Assembly: GCA_964548855.1 (NCBI GenBank)
Contig: CAZJSR010000005.1
Location: forward strand, 16,496 to 80,495
Reading direction: 5' to 3'
Origin: UBA3206 sp964548855
Lineage (GTDB): Bacteria; Bacillota_I; Bacilli_A; Acholeplasmatales; Anaeroplasmataceae
DNA length: 64,000 nucleotides
Every line of letters begins with the position of its first letter. The first letter of the stretch is position 1. Shown here one piece after another: positions 53,801-61,747 of this stretch. A program made the translations under genes and the position numbers. A model generated the notes under the pieces. That model saw only the letters and a list, made by a program, of their open reading frames with translations. It searched no databases and had not been told where the DNA came from.

Positions 53801-54312
53801 ATACCAACTGATGCGGTATGTTTATATAGTTTTCTTGGATTATTGTTCTTATCTAAGACATTAGTAGTAACTACTTCAGTAGTTCCATCACTATTTGTCT
53901 TTGTTGTTTTAAGTAGTAAATTTCCTTCACTATCAAATGCGTTATATCCGCCACCACCTGCATTTTTAGTATCTTTTGATGTTAGATAACTCGCTTCATC
54001 AATAATCTTTTGTCTAAGTTCATTAGTATTCGCATCTAAAAAATCCTCTCCATATGTAGGATATCCAATAAGAGAAAATCCTTCATCTTTAGTAGTAGTT
54101 GGGATATTTCTTTTAACTGTACCTAAGTATTTTGCTTCATATCCTATCTTAGATGTGATATACTCTCCTTTTTCAACTAAGGCTATTTCATCTTCTTTTA
54201 CATCTGGCGTATCATCATCTGTTTTAGGACTATCTTTTTTAAAACAAGATGTAGATGCAAGAATTATAAACGTGCCAAGTAAAATGGTAAAAATTCTTTT
54301 AATTTTTTTCAT
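50854..54312 (-). CDS. M60-family (enhancin-like) metallopeptidase lipoprotein with F5/8-type C domain
   Basis: A 1152-residue exported lipoprotein: a hydrophobic signal (IFTILLGTFIILASTSC) with Cys23 as the probable lipidation site, then a linker rich in Asp. The catalytic M60 motif is HEYNH at residues 425-429 with the third ligand Glu441 in GDGGEVTNN. Downstream are beta-rich domains and, near residues 935-1060, an F5/8-type C (CBM32-like) domain (DGKYDTWIHTNYD, VVDVNRINIYTQQ, RYFRLNITKSSYR). M60 enzymes with such sugar-binding domains cleave mucin O-glycoproteins in gut bacteria. Single gene ended by a strong terminator. Confidence 0.88.
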   Translation of the reverse strand: MKKIKRIFTILLGTFIILASTSCFKKDSPKTDDDTPDVKEDEIALVEKGEYITSKIGYEAKYLGTVKRNIPTTTKDEGFSLIGYPTYGEDFLDANTNELRQKIIDEASYLTSKDTKNAGGGGYNAFDSEGNLLLKTTKTNSDGTTEVVTTNVLDKNNNPRKLYKHTASVGMYYGDIKNSEPAIIKEVTIAPRGYTLGYSVTGLYQAPGEISKIEISKEDMEKTGGITVYIGQALFNGQNNNIWKERTLCRMPIILNTLIIDKTTATYNEVTNNYEAYLGSFLGGAIYLGHEETTFSVVISGALSYSHFILGYTTEEEFNNNKSSSVPYFDLEVCEKGVLHSGAKKYVEEFSYSDLYNAGVLWDKIANVSTKYKAQGIVFLYDPFVAAGAAVAFPGRNSVNCPGNWMTSSLNYNEFVKQGAWGNIHEYNHNFQGFGVGDGGEVTNNAMSLVSYSLYTKISSNRNVNSASENLSGWNRYTSATWSLRDITENIYDNGKKGLSIYSTFLHNFGQEIFMDSVINQKGQESVDNWALSQMNASKYDMSYYYDLIGLPLSQSIKDEAKKNNYPMFVPVSSIYQTGRSIMKNGKVEYITTQQPYNIAYGEEFIFDLSKYEIVDGKKISGSIVIPSGFSYKIKNISSPANGTITKIDDYKYKYIPSIKSSSGDIIVTLEIIKDDGAFSVLDVNLCLSFLQTHEINKYQLDRTTYKYDSSVYQSAKDAFLSSYDGYSNKVEGINDNTHTSGRVVQDCSAEVWLENAGISNQIIEIKGKYKINSTDKYRISLRGRYNCALFVSLDGKNYSLAAEYTNNSSSSADFPKLDGTYKDYTLEENSWLYFKAVMLCVGTGRNNFIGVGFNKTSSKEIEKVNAYNLRYIEDEEVFNPSYLYEREYKYNYQDNKKYEIKDLVNIENYSPWDSNEHILSNLLDGKYDTWIHTNYDASEDKPLILDLDLGSVVDVNRINIYTQQRSDPHYPKVFSLYGSLDGVNYNLVSKFDDTTLKGNKITCDFNDTKLRYFRLNITKSSYRYIIISEIEMENIFELNDGYHISLNDDNVLLYGSWNKTSTIQSFMNAYQGDKNDYIEFEFTGERFAFLAPSKVANEFEVIIDGNKEYSIIINKQDYLGPVFISNKLDNKKHKVTIKALGVCYIDSIVYW

Positions 54313-54420
54313 TTTGACATAACTAAATAATCTAGCTTAACTAAATTATTTTCTTCCTTTCTATAGATTTTTTCATAAACGATTCTAATTTCTTCAAATT
54401 TATTTTACCATAATAATTAA

Positions 54421-54446
54421 AAAAATAATACGGAAAATCCGTATTA
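54421..54446 (-). terminator. Terminator after ktrA
   Basis: TAATACGGA and TCCGTATTA pair perfectly around a three-base loop, then a T-run on the minus strand; overlaps the ktrA stop codon. Confidence 0.9.
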
Positions 54447-55106
54447 TATAGTCCATTTTGATAACTTAATAAAAGATTCCTTAGCTCCTGATATATAAAT
54501 AATATCATTTTCTTTAAAAATATAATTAGGATCTATAATCTCAATAATTTCATGTTGATTTTCTATTGCGATTATATTTAAACCAAATTTCTTTCTGATA
54601 TTAAGTTCAATTATTGATTTCCCTATCATATTTTTGGGTACTTTATATGCTGAAATACTTATCTTTTCGCTAAGTTTAATAAAATCTAACATGCTACTAG
54701 ACTCTAATCTACTAGCAAGTCTTATTGCCATATCATGCTCAGGATACACTACTTCTGCACCTAATTTTTCTAAAACTTTACCATGTTCAACACTTTTAGC
54801 TTTCGCAATTACTTTAGGTATATTCATTTCAACTAGATTTAATGTAGTTAGAATAGAGATATCAATTTGTTCTCCTATACACATTATAACTACATCACAA
54901 TTTAAAATACCACAATCTATAAGTGTTTGTTTATCAAGATTTTTTACAATATAGGCGTTCATAGTATATTCTCTAATTAAACTAACCTTTACTTCATCTT
55001 TATCTAATACAATTATCTCTTCATTTCTACTCGCCAATTCTATCGCGAGTGATAAACCAAATCTTCCAAGCCCTATAATACCATAAATTAATTTTTCTTT
55101 TTTCAT
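54444..55106 (-). CDS. ktrA: Ktr potassium uptake regulatory subunit (RCK/TrkA-N)
   Basis: Cytosolic ring-forming gate of the Na+-dependent K+ uptake channel KtrB. 220 residues: an N-terminal RCK-N Rossmann domain with GIIGLGRFGLSLAIELA (GxGxxG, binds NAD/ATP) and the acidic VLDKDEVK, then a TrkA-C domain (PKNMIGKSIIELNIRKKFGL). It follows ktrB by ten bases at the end of the pit-DUF47-ktrB-ktrA group and is followed by a terminator. Confidence 0.92.
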   Translation of the reverse strand: MKKEKLIYGIIGLGRFGLSLAIELASRNEEIIVLDKDEVKVSLIREYTMNAYIVKNLDKQTLIDCGILNCDVVIMCIGEQIDISILTTLNLVEMNIPKVIAKAKSVEHGKVLEKLGAEVVYPEHDMAIRLASRLESSSMLDFIKLSEKISISAYKVPKNMIGKSIIELNIRKKFGLNIIAIENQHEIIEIIDPNYIFKENDIIYISGAKESFIKLSKWTI

Positions 55107-55116
55107 AAATCACCAT

Positions 55117-56415
55117 TTAGCCTATAGCCATATTCCCTTCTGGATATTTTATGTTTTCATTTCTATTAAAATACCATAGTGATACAATTGTAAGAGGTCC
55201 TAATCGACCTATAAACATCACAATTATTGAAACAACTTTACTAAAAATACTTAAATTAGGTGTAATTCCAGTCGATAATCCCACTGTAGCAAACGCACTA
55301 GTCATTTCAAAAATTGCAGCACGTAAAGTAATATTTTTATCAAATAATAATAAAAGATATGTTGAAATTATAATAATAAACAGCGCAAGAATTGTTATAA
55401 TCGAGGCTTTTTTAAACGCATCTTTAGGAATCTCATAATTAAATGCACTATTGTTTTTATTAGTCGCAGTTGACTTTATTGTCATAAAAAGCACAAAAAA
55501 ACTTGTCGTTTTAATTCCACCGCCTGTTGAACCAGGTGAAGCACCAATAAACATAAGACCCATCACTACTAAAAGTCCAGCATTAGTCCATGTTCCTAAA
55601 GGACAAGAAGAAAATCCTGCTGTACGAGCTGAAACACTATGAAAGAAAGCCATAAGCCACGTGACATCTTCTGTAAGTTTTATTAAAAGTGTTCCAACTA
55701 CTATTAAAATAAAACTTACTGTCAAAACTATTTTCGCATGCATCGAATATCTCTTAAAATGAATTTTATTTATCATTATTTCTTTAATAACCAAAAATCC
55801 AATACCACCTAATATAATAAGTAAACTTGTTATAATATTTAACATTATATTATCTTTATATGGTATCATATTTTGATAATCCCCCAATATATCAAAACCT
55901 GAATTATTAAATGAAGCTACTGAGTGAAATAAACTAATTCCTATAGCTCTCTTAATAGGATAATCCCTCACAAATACAAAAAAACTAAAAAAAGCACCTA
56001 ATAATTCTATTATCAAAGTTGTAATAAATACACTTTTTATAAAAGAAATCGTAGTTTTTCCTGAATCTAAATTCATAGCTTCATGAATAACATTACGACT
56101 TTTTAAATCTATCTTTTTTCTAAGAAGTAATATGACTCCAGCTCCTATTACCGTAACACCAAGACCACCAATTTGGATTAATATAGCTACTATTGCCTGA
56201 CCTAAAGGACTAAAAGTATCATACAAATCTATGGCAATTAGTCCTGTTACACATACTGCTGAGGTAGAAGTATATAATGAATCAATATAACTTATCTTCC
56301 TTCCTTCTTTTAAACTAAATGGCATTATAAGTAATAAAGAGCCAAGTAAAATTACACTAAAAAAACCAAATACAATAATTCTTGCGGGTGGTTGTTTCTT
56401 TATAAATCCCCACAT
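55117..56415 (-). CDS. ktrB: Ktr/Trk potassium uptake channel subunit
   Basis: 432-residue membrane K+ translocator of the Trk/Ktr/HKT superfamily, four M1-P-M2 repeats. Pore-loop glycines are visible in STSAVCVTGLIAIDL, SVASFNNSGFDILGD, SVSARTAGFSSCPL and SAFATVGLSTGITP. Partner of the following ktrA. It follows the DUF47 gene by about 22 bases, so K+ and phosphate transport genes share a transcript here. Confidence 0.93.
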   Translation of the reverse strand: MWGFIKKQPPARIIVFGFFSVILLGSLLLIMPFSLKEGRKISYIDSLYTSTSAVCVTGLIAIDLYDTFSPLGQAIVAILIQIGGLGVTVIGAGVILLLRKKIDLKSRNVIHEAMNLDSGKTTISFIKSVFITTLIIELLGAFFSFFVFVRDYPIKRAIGISLFHSVASFNNSGFDILGDYQNMIPYKDNIMLNIITSLLIILGGIGFLVIKEIMINKIHFKRYSMHAKIVLTVSFILIVVGTLLIKLTEDVTWLMAFFHSVSARTAGFSSCPLGTWTNAGLLVVMGLMFIGASPGSTGGGIKTTSFFVLFMTIKSTATNKNNSAFNYEIPKDAFKKASIITILALFIIIISTYLLLLFDKNITLRAAIFEMTSAFATVGLSTGITPNLSIFSKVVSIIVMFIGRLGPLTIVSLWYFNRNENIKYPEGNMAIG

Positions 56416-56437
56416 AATACCACTCTCCCCTTATATT

Positions 56438-57058
56438 CTAGGTATTTTTAATTATGATTTGTTCTATTATATCCGCAGTTCTTTCACAAATATCACAACA
56501 ATTTTCAAGGCTTTCATATATAGCTTTATGACCAATCAATGTAACATATTCTACATTTGATGAAAATAAATCATGAATTGACTTTACATATAATAAATCA
56601 GCTTCTCTTTCAATAGATGATACATCTTTTATAAGTTCAAATAATTTATCTGATTTTTTAAAATTTCTTAAATCTTGAACTACAGCTTGAAGTGATTTAA
56701 CACATCTATTTACAACCTTCGCAAGCTCATATGATTTTTTAGGTACAATATCAATATGATACATATAAAACTCCATTACAGTTTCATCAAGTTCATCTGT
56801 AATATCATCTATCAAATGTGATATATGTAAAAAATCTTCTTGTTCTAATACTGTAATAAATTCAGTGGCTAACTTACTAGATATTAAATGATGAATTTCA
56901 TCTGCTTGATTTTCAATTTGATGCATCTCTGTTCTTTTTTCATCTAGTTTAATATTTCCATAATTTTCTATAATATGCTCTAAAAGTATAGAAGCTTTTA
57001 CTGAACATTCTATTTGTTGTTCTAACAACTTAAAATAATCGTTTTTTATCTTTGCCAT
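56438..57058 (-). CDS. DUF47-family PhoU-like phosphate transport accessory protein
   Basis: A helical PhoU-like protein (TIGR00153/DUF47). I start at ATG 57058 (AGGAGG upstream), MAKIKNDYFKLLEQQIECSV, 206 residues; a longer reading from 57145 overlaps pit and has no ribosome site. Visible metal-binding-like motifs: QIENQADEIHH and SIEREADLLY, both with the E-x-x-x-D spacing of PhoU-type helical repeats. DUF47 proteins pair with Pit transporters and probably regulate them; pit is directly upstream. Confidence 0.88.
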   Translation of the reverse strand: MAKIKNDYFKLLEQQIECSVKASILLEHIIENYGNIKLDEKRTEMHQIENQADEIHHLISSKLATEFITVLEQEDFLHISHLIDDITDELDETVMEFYMYHIDIVPKKSYELAKVVNRCVKSLQAVVQDLRNFKKSDKLFELIKDVSSIEREADLLYVKSIHDLFSSNVEYVTLIGHKAIYESLENCCDICERTADIIEQIIIKNT

Positions 57059-57069
57059 ATTTATCCTCC

Positions 57070-58119
57070 TTATGCGAATATTGTAAGTAATACTTTCGCA
57101 ATACCAAATCCTAAAAGACCACATCCTGGGAATGTAAATACCCACGTGAGTACTAAATCCTTAACGACTCCCCATTTAACATTACTTAATCTCTTTTGTG
57201 CCCCTACACCCATAATTGCAGTTGTCTTAGTGTGAGTTGTACTTACAGGAATTCCTGTAAGTGATGATATCAAAAGACATGATGTTGCCGCAAAATCAGC
57301 CGCAAAACCTTGATATGGTTTTAAATTAACCATATCCATTCCAACTGATTTAATAATTCTATATCCACCTATTGAAGTTCCAAGCCCCATAACTAAAGAG
57401 CATAATATTATTAACCAAATTGGTACAATAAATGAAGTAATTTCTGTGTTACCCATAGATAATGCTTGTGCAAGTAAGAATATAGCCATAAACTTTTGAC
57501 CATCTTGTGCACCATGCATAAATGCCATTGCCGCACCACCTGCAACCTGAGCACCTCTAAAATATTTACCACATTTTCTTCTATTCATATTTCTAAATAT
57601 TAATACTGTTAAAAAAGACGTAAAATATCCAAGACCAAATCCAAGTAATGTAGAAAGTCCTAGTCCCCATAACACTTTAAGCCATTCAGATCCATTAACA
57701 CCACTAAATCCATTATGAAGCGCAACTGCAGCTCCTGTAAGACCTGCGATTAAGGCATGTGACTCGCTTGTTGGAATTCCAAATTTCCATGCCGCTGTAG
57801 CCCAAATAACGATTGCACTCATAGCTGCACAAAGTCCAATCATAGCTTCTTGTGCATTTCCTCCAAAATCCACCATATTATAAATAGTCTGCGCAACTGA
57901 TGAATTGATAGCCGTCATCACAAGAACACCAAGAAAATTAAATATGGCTGCCATGATTATCGCTTTTCTAACTCCAATCGCTTTTGTTGATACACATGTT
58001 GCGATAGCGTTTGGGGCATCTGTCCATCCATTTACTAAAATTACACCTAATGTTAATATAGTAGAAATTAAGAGTAATGGATTTTGAAATACCTGATTAA
58101 AAAATTCTAAAAAGCCCAT
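57070..58119 (-). CDS. pit: Low-affinity inorganic phosphate transporter
   Basis: PiT family symporter (metal-phosphate/H+ or Na+). 349 residues with two homologous halves: LVNGWTDAPNAIATCVSTKA near residue 30 and TGIPVSTTHTKTTAIMGVGA near the end, the two family signatures. About ten membrane helices, a short central loop (RNMNRRKCGKYFRGAQVAGG). The ATG lies right behind a terminator hairpin, and its own promoter seems to be in that hairpin's loop. First gene of the phosphate/K+ operon. Confidence 0.93.
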   Translation of the reverse strand: MGFLEFFNQVFQNPLLLISTILTLGVILVNGWTDAPNAIATCVSTKAIGVRKAIIMAAIFNFLGVLVMTAINSSVAQTIYNMVDFGGNAQEAMIGLCAAMSAIVIWATAAWKFGIPTSESHALIAGLTGAAVALHNGFSGVNGSEWLKVLWGLGLSTLLGFGLGYFTSFLTVLIFRNMNRRKCGKYFRGAQVAGGAAMAFMHGAQDGQKFMAIFLLAQALSMGNTEITSFIVPIWLIILCSLVMGLGTSIGGYRIIKSVGMDMVNLKPYQGFAADFAATSCLLISSLTGIPVSTTHTKTTAIMGVGAQKRLSNVKWGVVKDLVLTWVFTFPGCGLLGFGIAKVLLTIFA

Positions 58120-58133
58120 TTTTTTCTCCTTTC

Positions 58134-58213
58134 AAAAAAAAATCATAACTACAATCCCCAATTCTATTCTAACACTTGAGTGGTTAAGATTTGGTTAAGA
58201 TTATAGTTATGAT
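58134..58213 (-). terminator. Long-loop terminator between the two-component genes and pit
   Basis: On the minus strand a 15-base arm (58213-58199) pairs with another (58156-58142) with one G-U, followed by nine T (58142-58134). The T-run ends one base before the pit ribosome site AAAGGAG. The 42-base loop holds a probable pit promoter and a tandem repeat. Reading from the response regulator gives the full hairpin; a transcript started inside the loop would lack the first arm. Confidence 0.7.
58161..58202 (-). promoter_or_regulatory. Putative pit promoter with tandem 11-bp OmpR/PhoB-type site
   Basis: Two identical 11-base repeats AATCTTAACCA (58202-58192 and 58191-58181 on the minus strand), giving TTAACC twice with an 11-base period, then nine bases later the overlapping -10 candidates TAGAAT (58171-58166 and 58166-58161). 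PhoB/PhoP-type sites have this layout: direct repeats in place of the -35 box. The adjacent OmpR-family regulator is the obvious candidate binder (inference). Confidence 0.6.
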
Positions 58214-58215
58214 AT

Positions 58216-58929
58216 TTATTTCATTATGTTCATTTTATATCCACATCCAAGTTCGTTAATAATAAAACTCTCTTCACCTGGAATGATACCTAATTTTTTT
58301 CTTATATTTGCCATATTTACTTGTAGTTTTTTCACACTTCCAACATCGCTATATCCCCATATTTCTTTAATTATTGCAGAATATGTAAGCAGTGTACCAG
58401 AATGTTTGGATATTAGAGCTAATATGTTATATTCTGTTTGAGTTAATTTAATTAATACATCAGATAAGTAAACCTCTCTATTATCATAATCTATTGTTAG
58501 ATTATCTAAAACAAACTTTCCCTTATATGCCATAGAAGGATCAAGAATCATTGATACACCTCTTAGTGTTCTTCTAATTCTTGCGAAAAGTTCATTTATA
58601 CTAAATGGCTTTGTTACATAATCATTTGCACCTAAATCTAGAGCTTTTACTTTATCATCTTCATTATCTCTTGCAGATAGGACAATAATAGGTGTATTTT
58701 TTTCTTTTCTAATTTCTTCTAAAAAATTTAGACCATCTTTATCAGGAAGACCTAAGTCTAATATAACTAAATCTGGATTATATGAATAAAACATAGTAAA
58801 TGCTTCACTACATTTTTTTGCAATAATTACATAATATGACTCCATCTCTAAACTAGTACTTAAAAAGTTTCTAATTTTAGTATCATCTTCAACAAGTAAA
58901 ATTTTATATTTATTATTCAATATAATCAC
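58216..58929 (-). CDS. OmpR/KdpE-like response regulator
   Basis: A 237-residue regulator: receiver domain with VEDDTK, phosphoacceptor D58 in LVILDLGLPDKDGL, SARDNEDDKVKAL and the KPF lysine, then an OmpR-type winged-helix DNA-binding domain (YDNREVYLSDVLIKLTQTEY, EIWGYSDVGSVKKLQV). Closest in style to KdpE. Start is GTG at 58929 or, with a better spaced GGTG, TTG at 58920. It overlaps the kinase gene by a few bases and is followed by the long-loop terminator before pit; no kdp genes are present. Confidence 0.9.
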   Translation of the reverse strand: MIILNNKYKILLVEDDTKIRNFLSTSLEMESYYVIIAKKCSEAFTMFYSYNPDLVILDLGLPDKDGLNFLEEIRKEKNTPIIVLSARDNEDDKVKALDLGANDYVTKPFSINELFARIRRTLRGVSMILDPSMAYKGKFVLDNLTIDYDNREVYLSDVLIKLTQTEYNILALISKHSGTLLTYSAIIKEIWGYSDVGSVKKLQVNMANIRKKLGIIPGEESFIINELGCGYKMNIMK

Positions 58930-59962
58930 CGTCCATTTCTAATACAAATGAAAAAGTAACACCTCTAGTATCATTATTTTTCACAGTTATTTCTCCCTCA
59001 TGGGCCTTTATTATTGTCTCACACACTGAAAGACCTATCCCAGCATTTCTTCTTTTACCATCGTTAATTTCACAATCTAAATTACCTGAAAATATCTTCT
59101 TTATTTTTTCATCTGAAATTCCGCATCCATCATCTATTACATTAAAAGATACTTTATTTCCAAAAGTATATATTTTTAAAATAATACGAGTGAAGTTTGA
59201 TGCATGATATATTGAATTTTCAAGTAAATTAAGAATTACTTGTTCAATTAATATCGCATCCATTTTAACAACTATAACATCATTTGGAATATCTAAAATT
59301 AGTTTTACATTTGGGTATCTTTTTTTGAACTTTAACAAGACTGAATCAATTAGTTCATCTAAAACATTAGGTGTTTTAATTATTTTAACCTTACCCTCAT
59401 TTATTTTAGTTATGGATAAAAGATTTTCAACCATTCTTACAAGCCAAATAGAATCATCTTTTATACCATTTAAAATTGATAATTCTTGACTAGGTGAGAT
59501 TTCATTTTTCTTATCAATTAACATAGTTGAAGAACCATATATATTTGTAAGAGGGGTTCTTATATCATGAGATATAGCTCTTAACAGATTCGCTCTTGTT
59601 CTTTCTCTTTCACTTTCTAATTTTATTATTTCTTGTTTTTTAAGTTTAGTAACTATCGCACTTGTTAAAATTGAAATAATTATCATAATAACTGCTGAAA
59701 TAATATTTACAGGTGTAACAAAATCAAAAGCGAAATAAGGAAATGTAAATGCGAAATTAATCGCAAGCATTCCTAAAAAACTAGAAATGATTCCATATAA
59801 ATATCCATCCGTAAAAAAAGATATCAAAAATATCGCAAACACAAACAATGTTGTTATATGTTCCTCTACTTTAAAAACATCTTGAAATAAGATACTTAAA
59901 AAAAATGATATTACTAATATTATTAAACTAAATATACTATTCTTTATAACTTTTATTCTCAT
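58913..59962 (-). CDS. KdpD-like sensor histidine kinase, short form
   Basis: 349 residues from ATG 59962 (GTGAGGT upstream). About four membrane helices in the first ~110 residues, with the DUF4118-like KdpD stretch DGYLYGIISSFLGMLAINFAF; then a phosphoacceptor domain AISHDIRTPLTNIYGSS (His near 132) and an ATPase domain (NLLENSIYHA, DDGCGISDEKI, NAGIGLSVCE). The long N-terminal KdpD/universal-stress domain of true KdpD is missing. First gene of the two-component pair; by position it probably controls the pit-DUF47-ktrBA operon. Confidence 0.88.
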   Translation of the reverse strand: MRIKVIKNSIFSLIILVISFFLSILFQDVFKVEEHITTLFVFAIFLISFFTDGYLYGIISSFLGMLAINFAFTFPYFAFDFVTPVNIISAVIMIIISILTSAIVTKLKKQEIIKLESERERTRANLLRAISHDIRTPLTNIYGSSTMLIDKKNEISPSQELSILNGIKDDSIWLVRMVENLLSITKINEGKVKIIKTPNVLDELIDSVLLKFKKRYPNVKLILDIPNDVIVVKMDAILIEQVILNLLENSIYHASNFTRIILKIYTFGNKVSFNVIDDGCGISDEKIKKIFSGNLDCEINDGKRRNAGIGLSVCETIIKAHEGEITVKNNDTRGVTFSFVLEMDGDYIE

Positions 59963-60053
59963 AAATACCTCACTATCTATAATATATATCTTTTTAAATA
60001 AAAAGCAAATATTATAATATAATTTTAAAAACATAACTTTTTAAAACTTTTTC

Positions 60054-60082
60054 TTGAAATAGAGTGTCTGAAAATGTATAAT
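60054..60082 (+). promoter_or_regulatory. Promoter of the CofE-like gene
   Basis: TTGAAA (60054-60059), 17 bases, TATAAT (60077-60082), 57 bases before the start codon. Confidence 0.75.
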
Positions 60083-60139
60083 AACTTGTGTATTTATTAA
60101 TAAATACATAATCTATTAGAAAATTCGAAGGTACAAATT

Positions 60140-61327
60140 ATGGAAAGAAAAGTTGGAACATGTTCAAGAGGACTTAGATGTCCAATTATTAGAGAAGGAG
60201 ATAATTTAGTTGAAATCACTGTAAATAGTGTACTAGAAGCAGCTAAAGTGCATAACTTCACACTAAACGATCGTGACGTAATTGGAATTACTGAATCAAT
60301 CGTTGCGAGAAGTCAAGGAAACTATGCTTCAGTAGATGCAATTGCACAAGATGTTAAAACTAAATTAGGTGGAGAAACAATCGGTGTTATATTCCCTATA
60401 TTATCTCGTAATCGTTTCGCTATTAATCTAAAAGGAATCGCAATGGGAGCTAAAAAAATTGTTTTAATGTTAAGTTATCCATCTGACGAAGTTGGAAATG
60501 CACTTTTAACTTATGACAAGCTTGATGAAGCTGGAATTAATCCTTATTGTGATGTATTAACACTTGAAAAATATCGTGAACTATTTGGAGAAAATAAACA
60601 TGAATTTACAGGTGTAGATTATGTAGAATATTATTCTAATATAATAAAAGAAACAGGTTGTGAAGTTGAAGTTATTTTTGCAAATCAACCAAAGACAATC
60701 CTAAATTACACTAATAAAGTAATTACATGTGATATTCATACAAGATTCCGTACTAAACGTATATTAAAATCTCTTGGATGTGATGTATTAGGATTAGATG
60801 ATATCCTTACATCTTCAGTTAATGGTAGTGGATATAATACAAAATATGGACTATTAGGTTCAAATAAAGCTACTGAAGATACAATCAAATTATTCCCAAG
60901 AGAATGTTTTGAATTAGTTAACGAGATTCAAAAGGTTTTACTTGAAAAAACAGGAAAACATATCGAAGTAATGGTATATGGTGACGGTGCATTTAAAGAC
61001 CCACAAGGAAAAATTTGGGAACTTGCAGATCCTGTGGTTTCTCCTGCATATACTGATGGTTTAATTGGTACCCCAAATGAATTAAAGCTAAAATATCTTG
61101 CGGATAATGATTTCAAAAATCTAAGTGGTGAAGAATTAAAGAACGCAATTAGCGCAAGTATTAAAGCTAAAGATAAAAATTTAGTTGGTAATATGGCATC
61201 TCAAGGTACTACTCCTAGACAATTAACTGATTTAATTGGTTCATTATGTGACCTAACAAGTGGTTCTGGAGATAAAGGTACTCCTATTATCTTAATTCAA
61301 GGATACTTTGACAATTTTACAGACTAA
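60140..61327 (+). CDS. CofE-like (F420-0:gamma-glutamyl ligase family) protein
   Basis: 395 residues matching the coenzyme F420:L-glutamate ligase family: ERKVGTCSRGLRCPIIREGD, DRDVIGITESIVARSQGNY, and GDGAFKDPQGKIWELADP with the metal and nucleotide residues. True CofE adds glutamate to F420, but this organism shows no other F420 gene in the window; Firmicute homologues without F420 have an unknown glutamyl or other substrate. Monocistronic with its own promoter and a strong bidirectional terminator. Richer in G and C than the neighbours, suggesting good expression. Confidence 0.82.
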   Translation: MERKVGTCSRGLRCPIIREGDNLVEITVNSVLEAAKVHNFTLNDRDVIGITESIVARSQGNYASVDAIAQDVKTKLGGETIGVIFPILSRNRFAINLKGIAMGAKKIVLMLSYPSDEVGNALLTYDKLDEAGINPYCDVLTLEKYRELFGENKHEFTGVDYVEYYSNIIKETGCEVEVIFANQPKTILNYTNKVITCDIHTRFRTKRILKSLGCDVLGLDDILTSSVNGSGYNTKYGLLGSNKATEDTIKLFPRECFELVNEIQKVLLEKTGKHIEVMVYGDGAFKDPQGKIWELADPVVSPAYTDGLIGTPNELKLKYLADNDFKNLSGEELKNAISASIKAKDKNLVGNMASQGTTPRQLTDLIGSLCDLTSGSGDKGTPIILIQGYFDNFTD

Positions 61328-61366
61328 AAAAAGACTACACAAGACTAAACTTGTGTAGTTTTTTTA
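61327..61366. terminator. Bidirectional terminator after the CofE-like gene
   Basis: ACTACACAAG (61334-61343) and CTTGTGTAGT (61350-61359) pair perfectly around a six-base loop, with T on both sides. It also overlaps the HIRAN gene's stop codon. Confidence 0.93.
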
Positions 61367-61747
61367 ATAATCTTTTAGAAATATATTTATTTTTATACTA
61401 TAATATCCTCTACTACTTATGGAACATACTCTTGCGAGTAATAATTTACCTGCATCCATAAGTCTTGAAAACACAATATTATCCTCTTCTGGGATATATC
61501 CTAATTTATTATTGTTTTTATCCATTACAATAATACTATTTTCATTAAATTTATTTACATCTCTAATTAATACTAATTCATCATTTATATTTAGATTATT
61601 ATAAAATTCATCTTTATTAGTAGTTCTAGAAATTCTTGTTTCAAACAAAAATATTTCTTTAATTAGAGGTTTAACTAAATCTTCAAGTTCATTATTAGTA
61701 ATTGCTATTACGATATTATTATCTATTTTTTTAGGATCATTGGACAT
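61364..61747 (-). CDS. Stand-alone HIRAN-domain protein
   Basis: A small HIRAN-fold protein. The ATG at 61747 has AGAGG eight bases upstream; ATG 61753 is also in frame. In 127 residues it shows FETRISRTTNKDEFYNNLNI, ELVLIRDVNKFNENSIIVMD and NKLGYIPEEDNIVFSRLMDAG, the conserved HIRAN core (known from SNF2 helicases and recognising DNA ends or stalled forks). As a stand-alone domain its role is unknown. The start overlaps the J-like gene by about 11 bases and is the last gene of the Sel1-J-HIRAN operon. Confidence 0.8.
   Translation of the reverse strand: MSNDPKKIDNNIVIAITNNELEDLVKPLIKEIFLFETRISRTTNKDEFYNNLNINDELVLIRDVNKFNENSIIVMDKNNNKLGYIPEEDNIVFSRLMDAGKLLLARVCSISSRGYYSIKINIFLKDY

Noticed and set aside
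57059..57145. Longer N-terminus of the DUF47 protein
   Set aside because: It would overlap the end of pit and starts without a ribosome site, whereas AGGAGG precedes ATG 57058.
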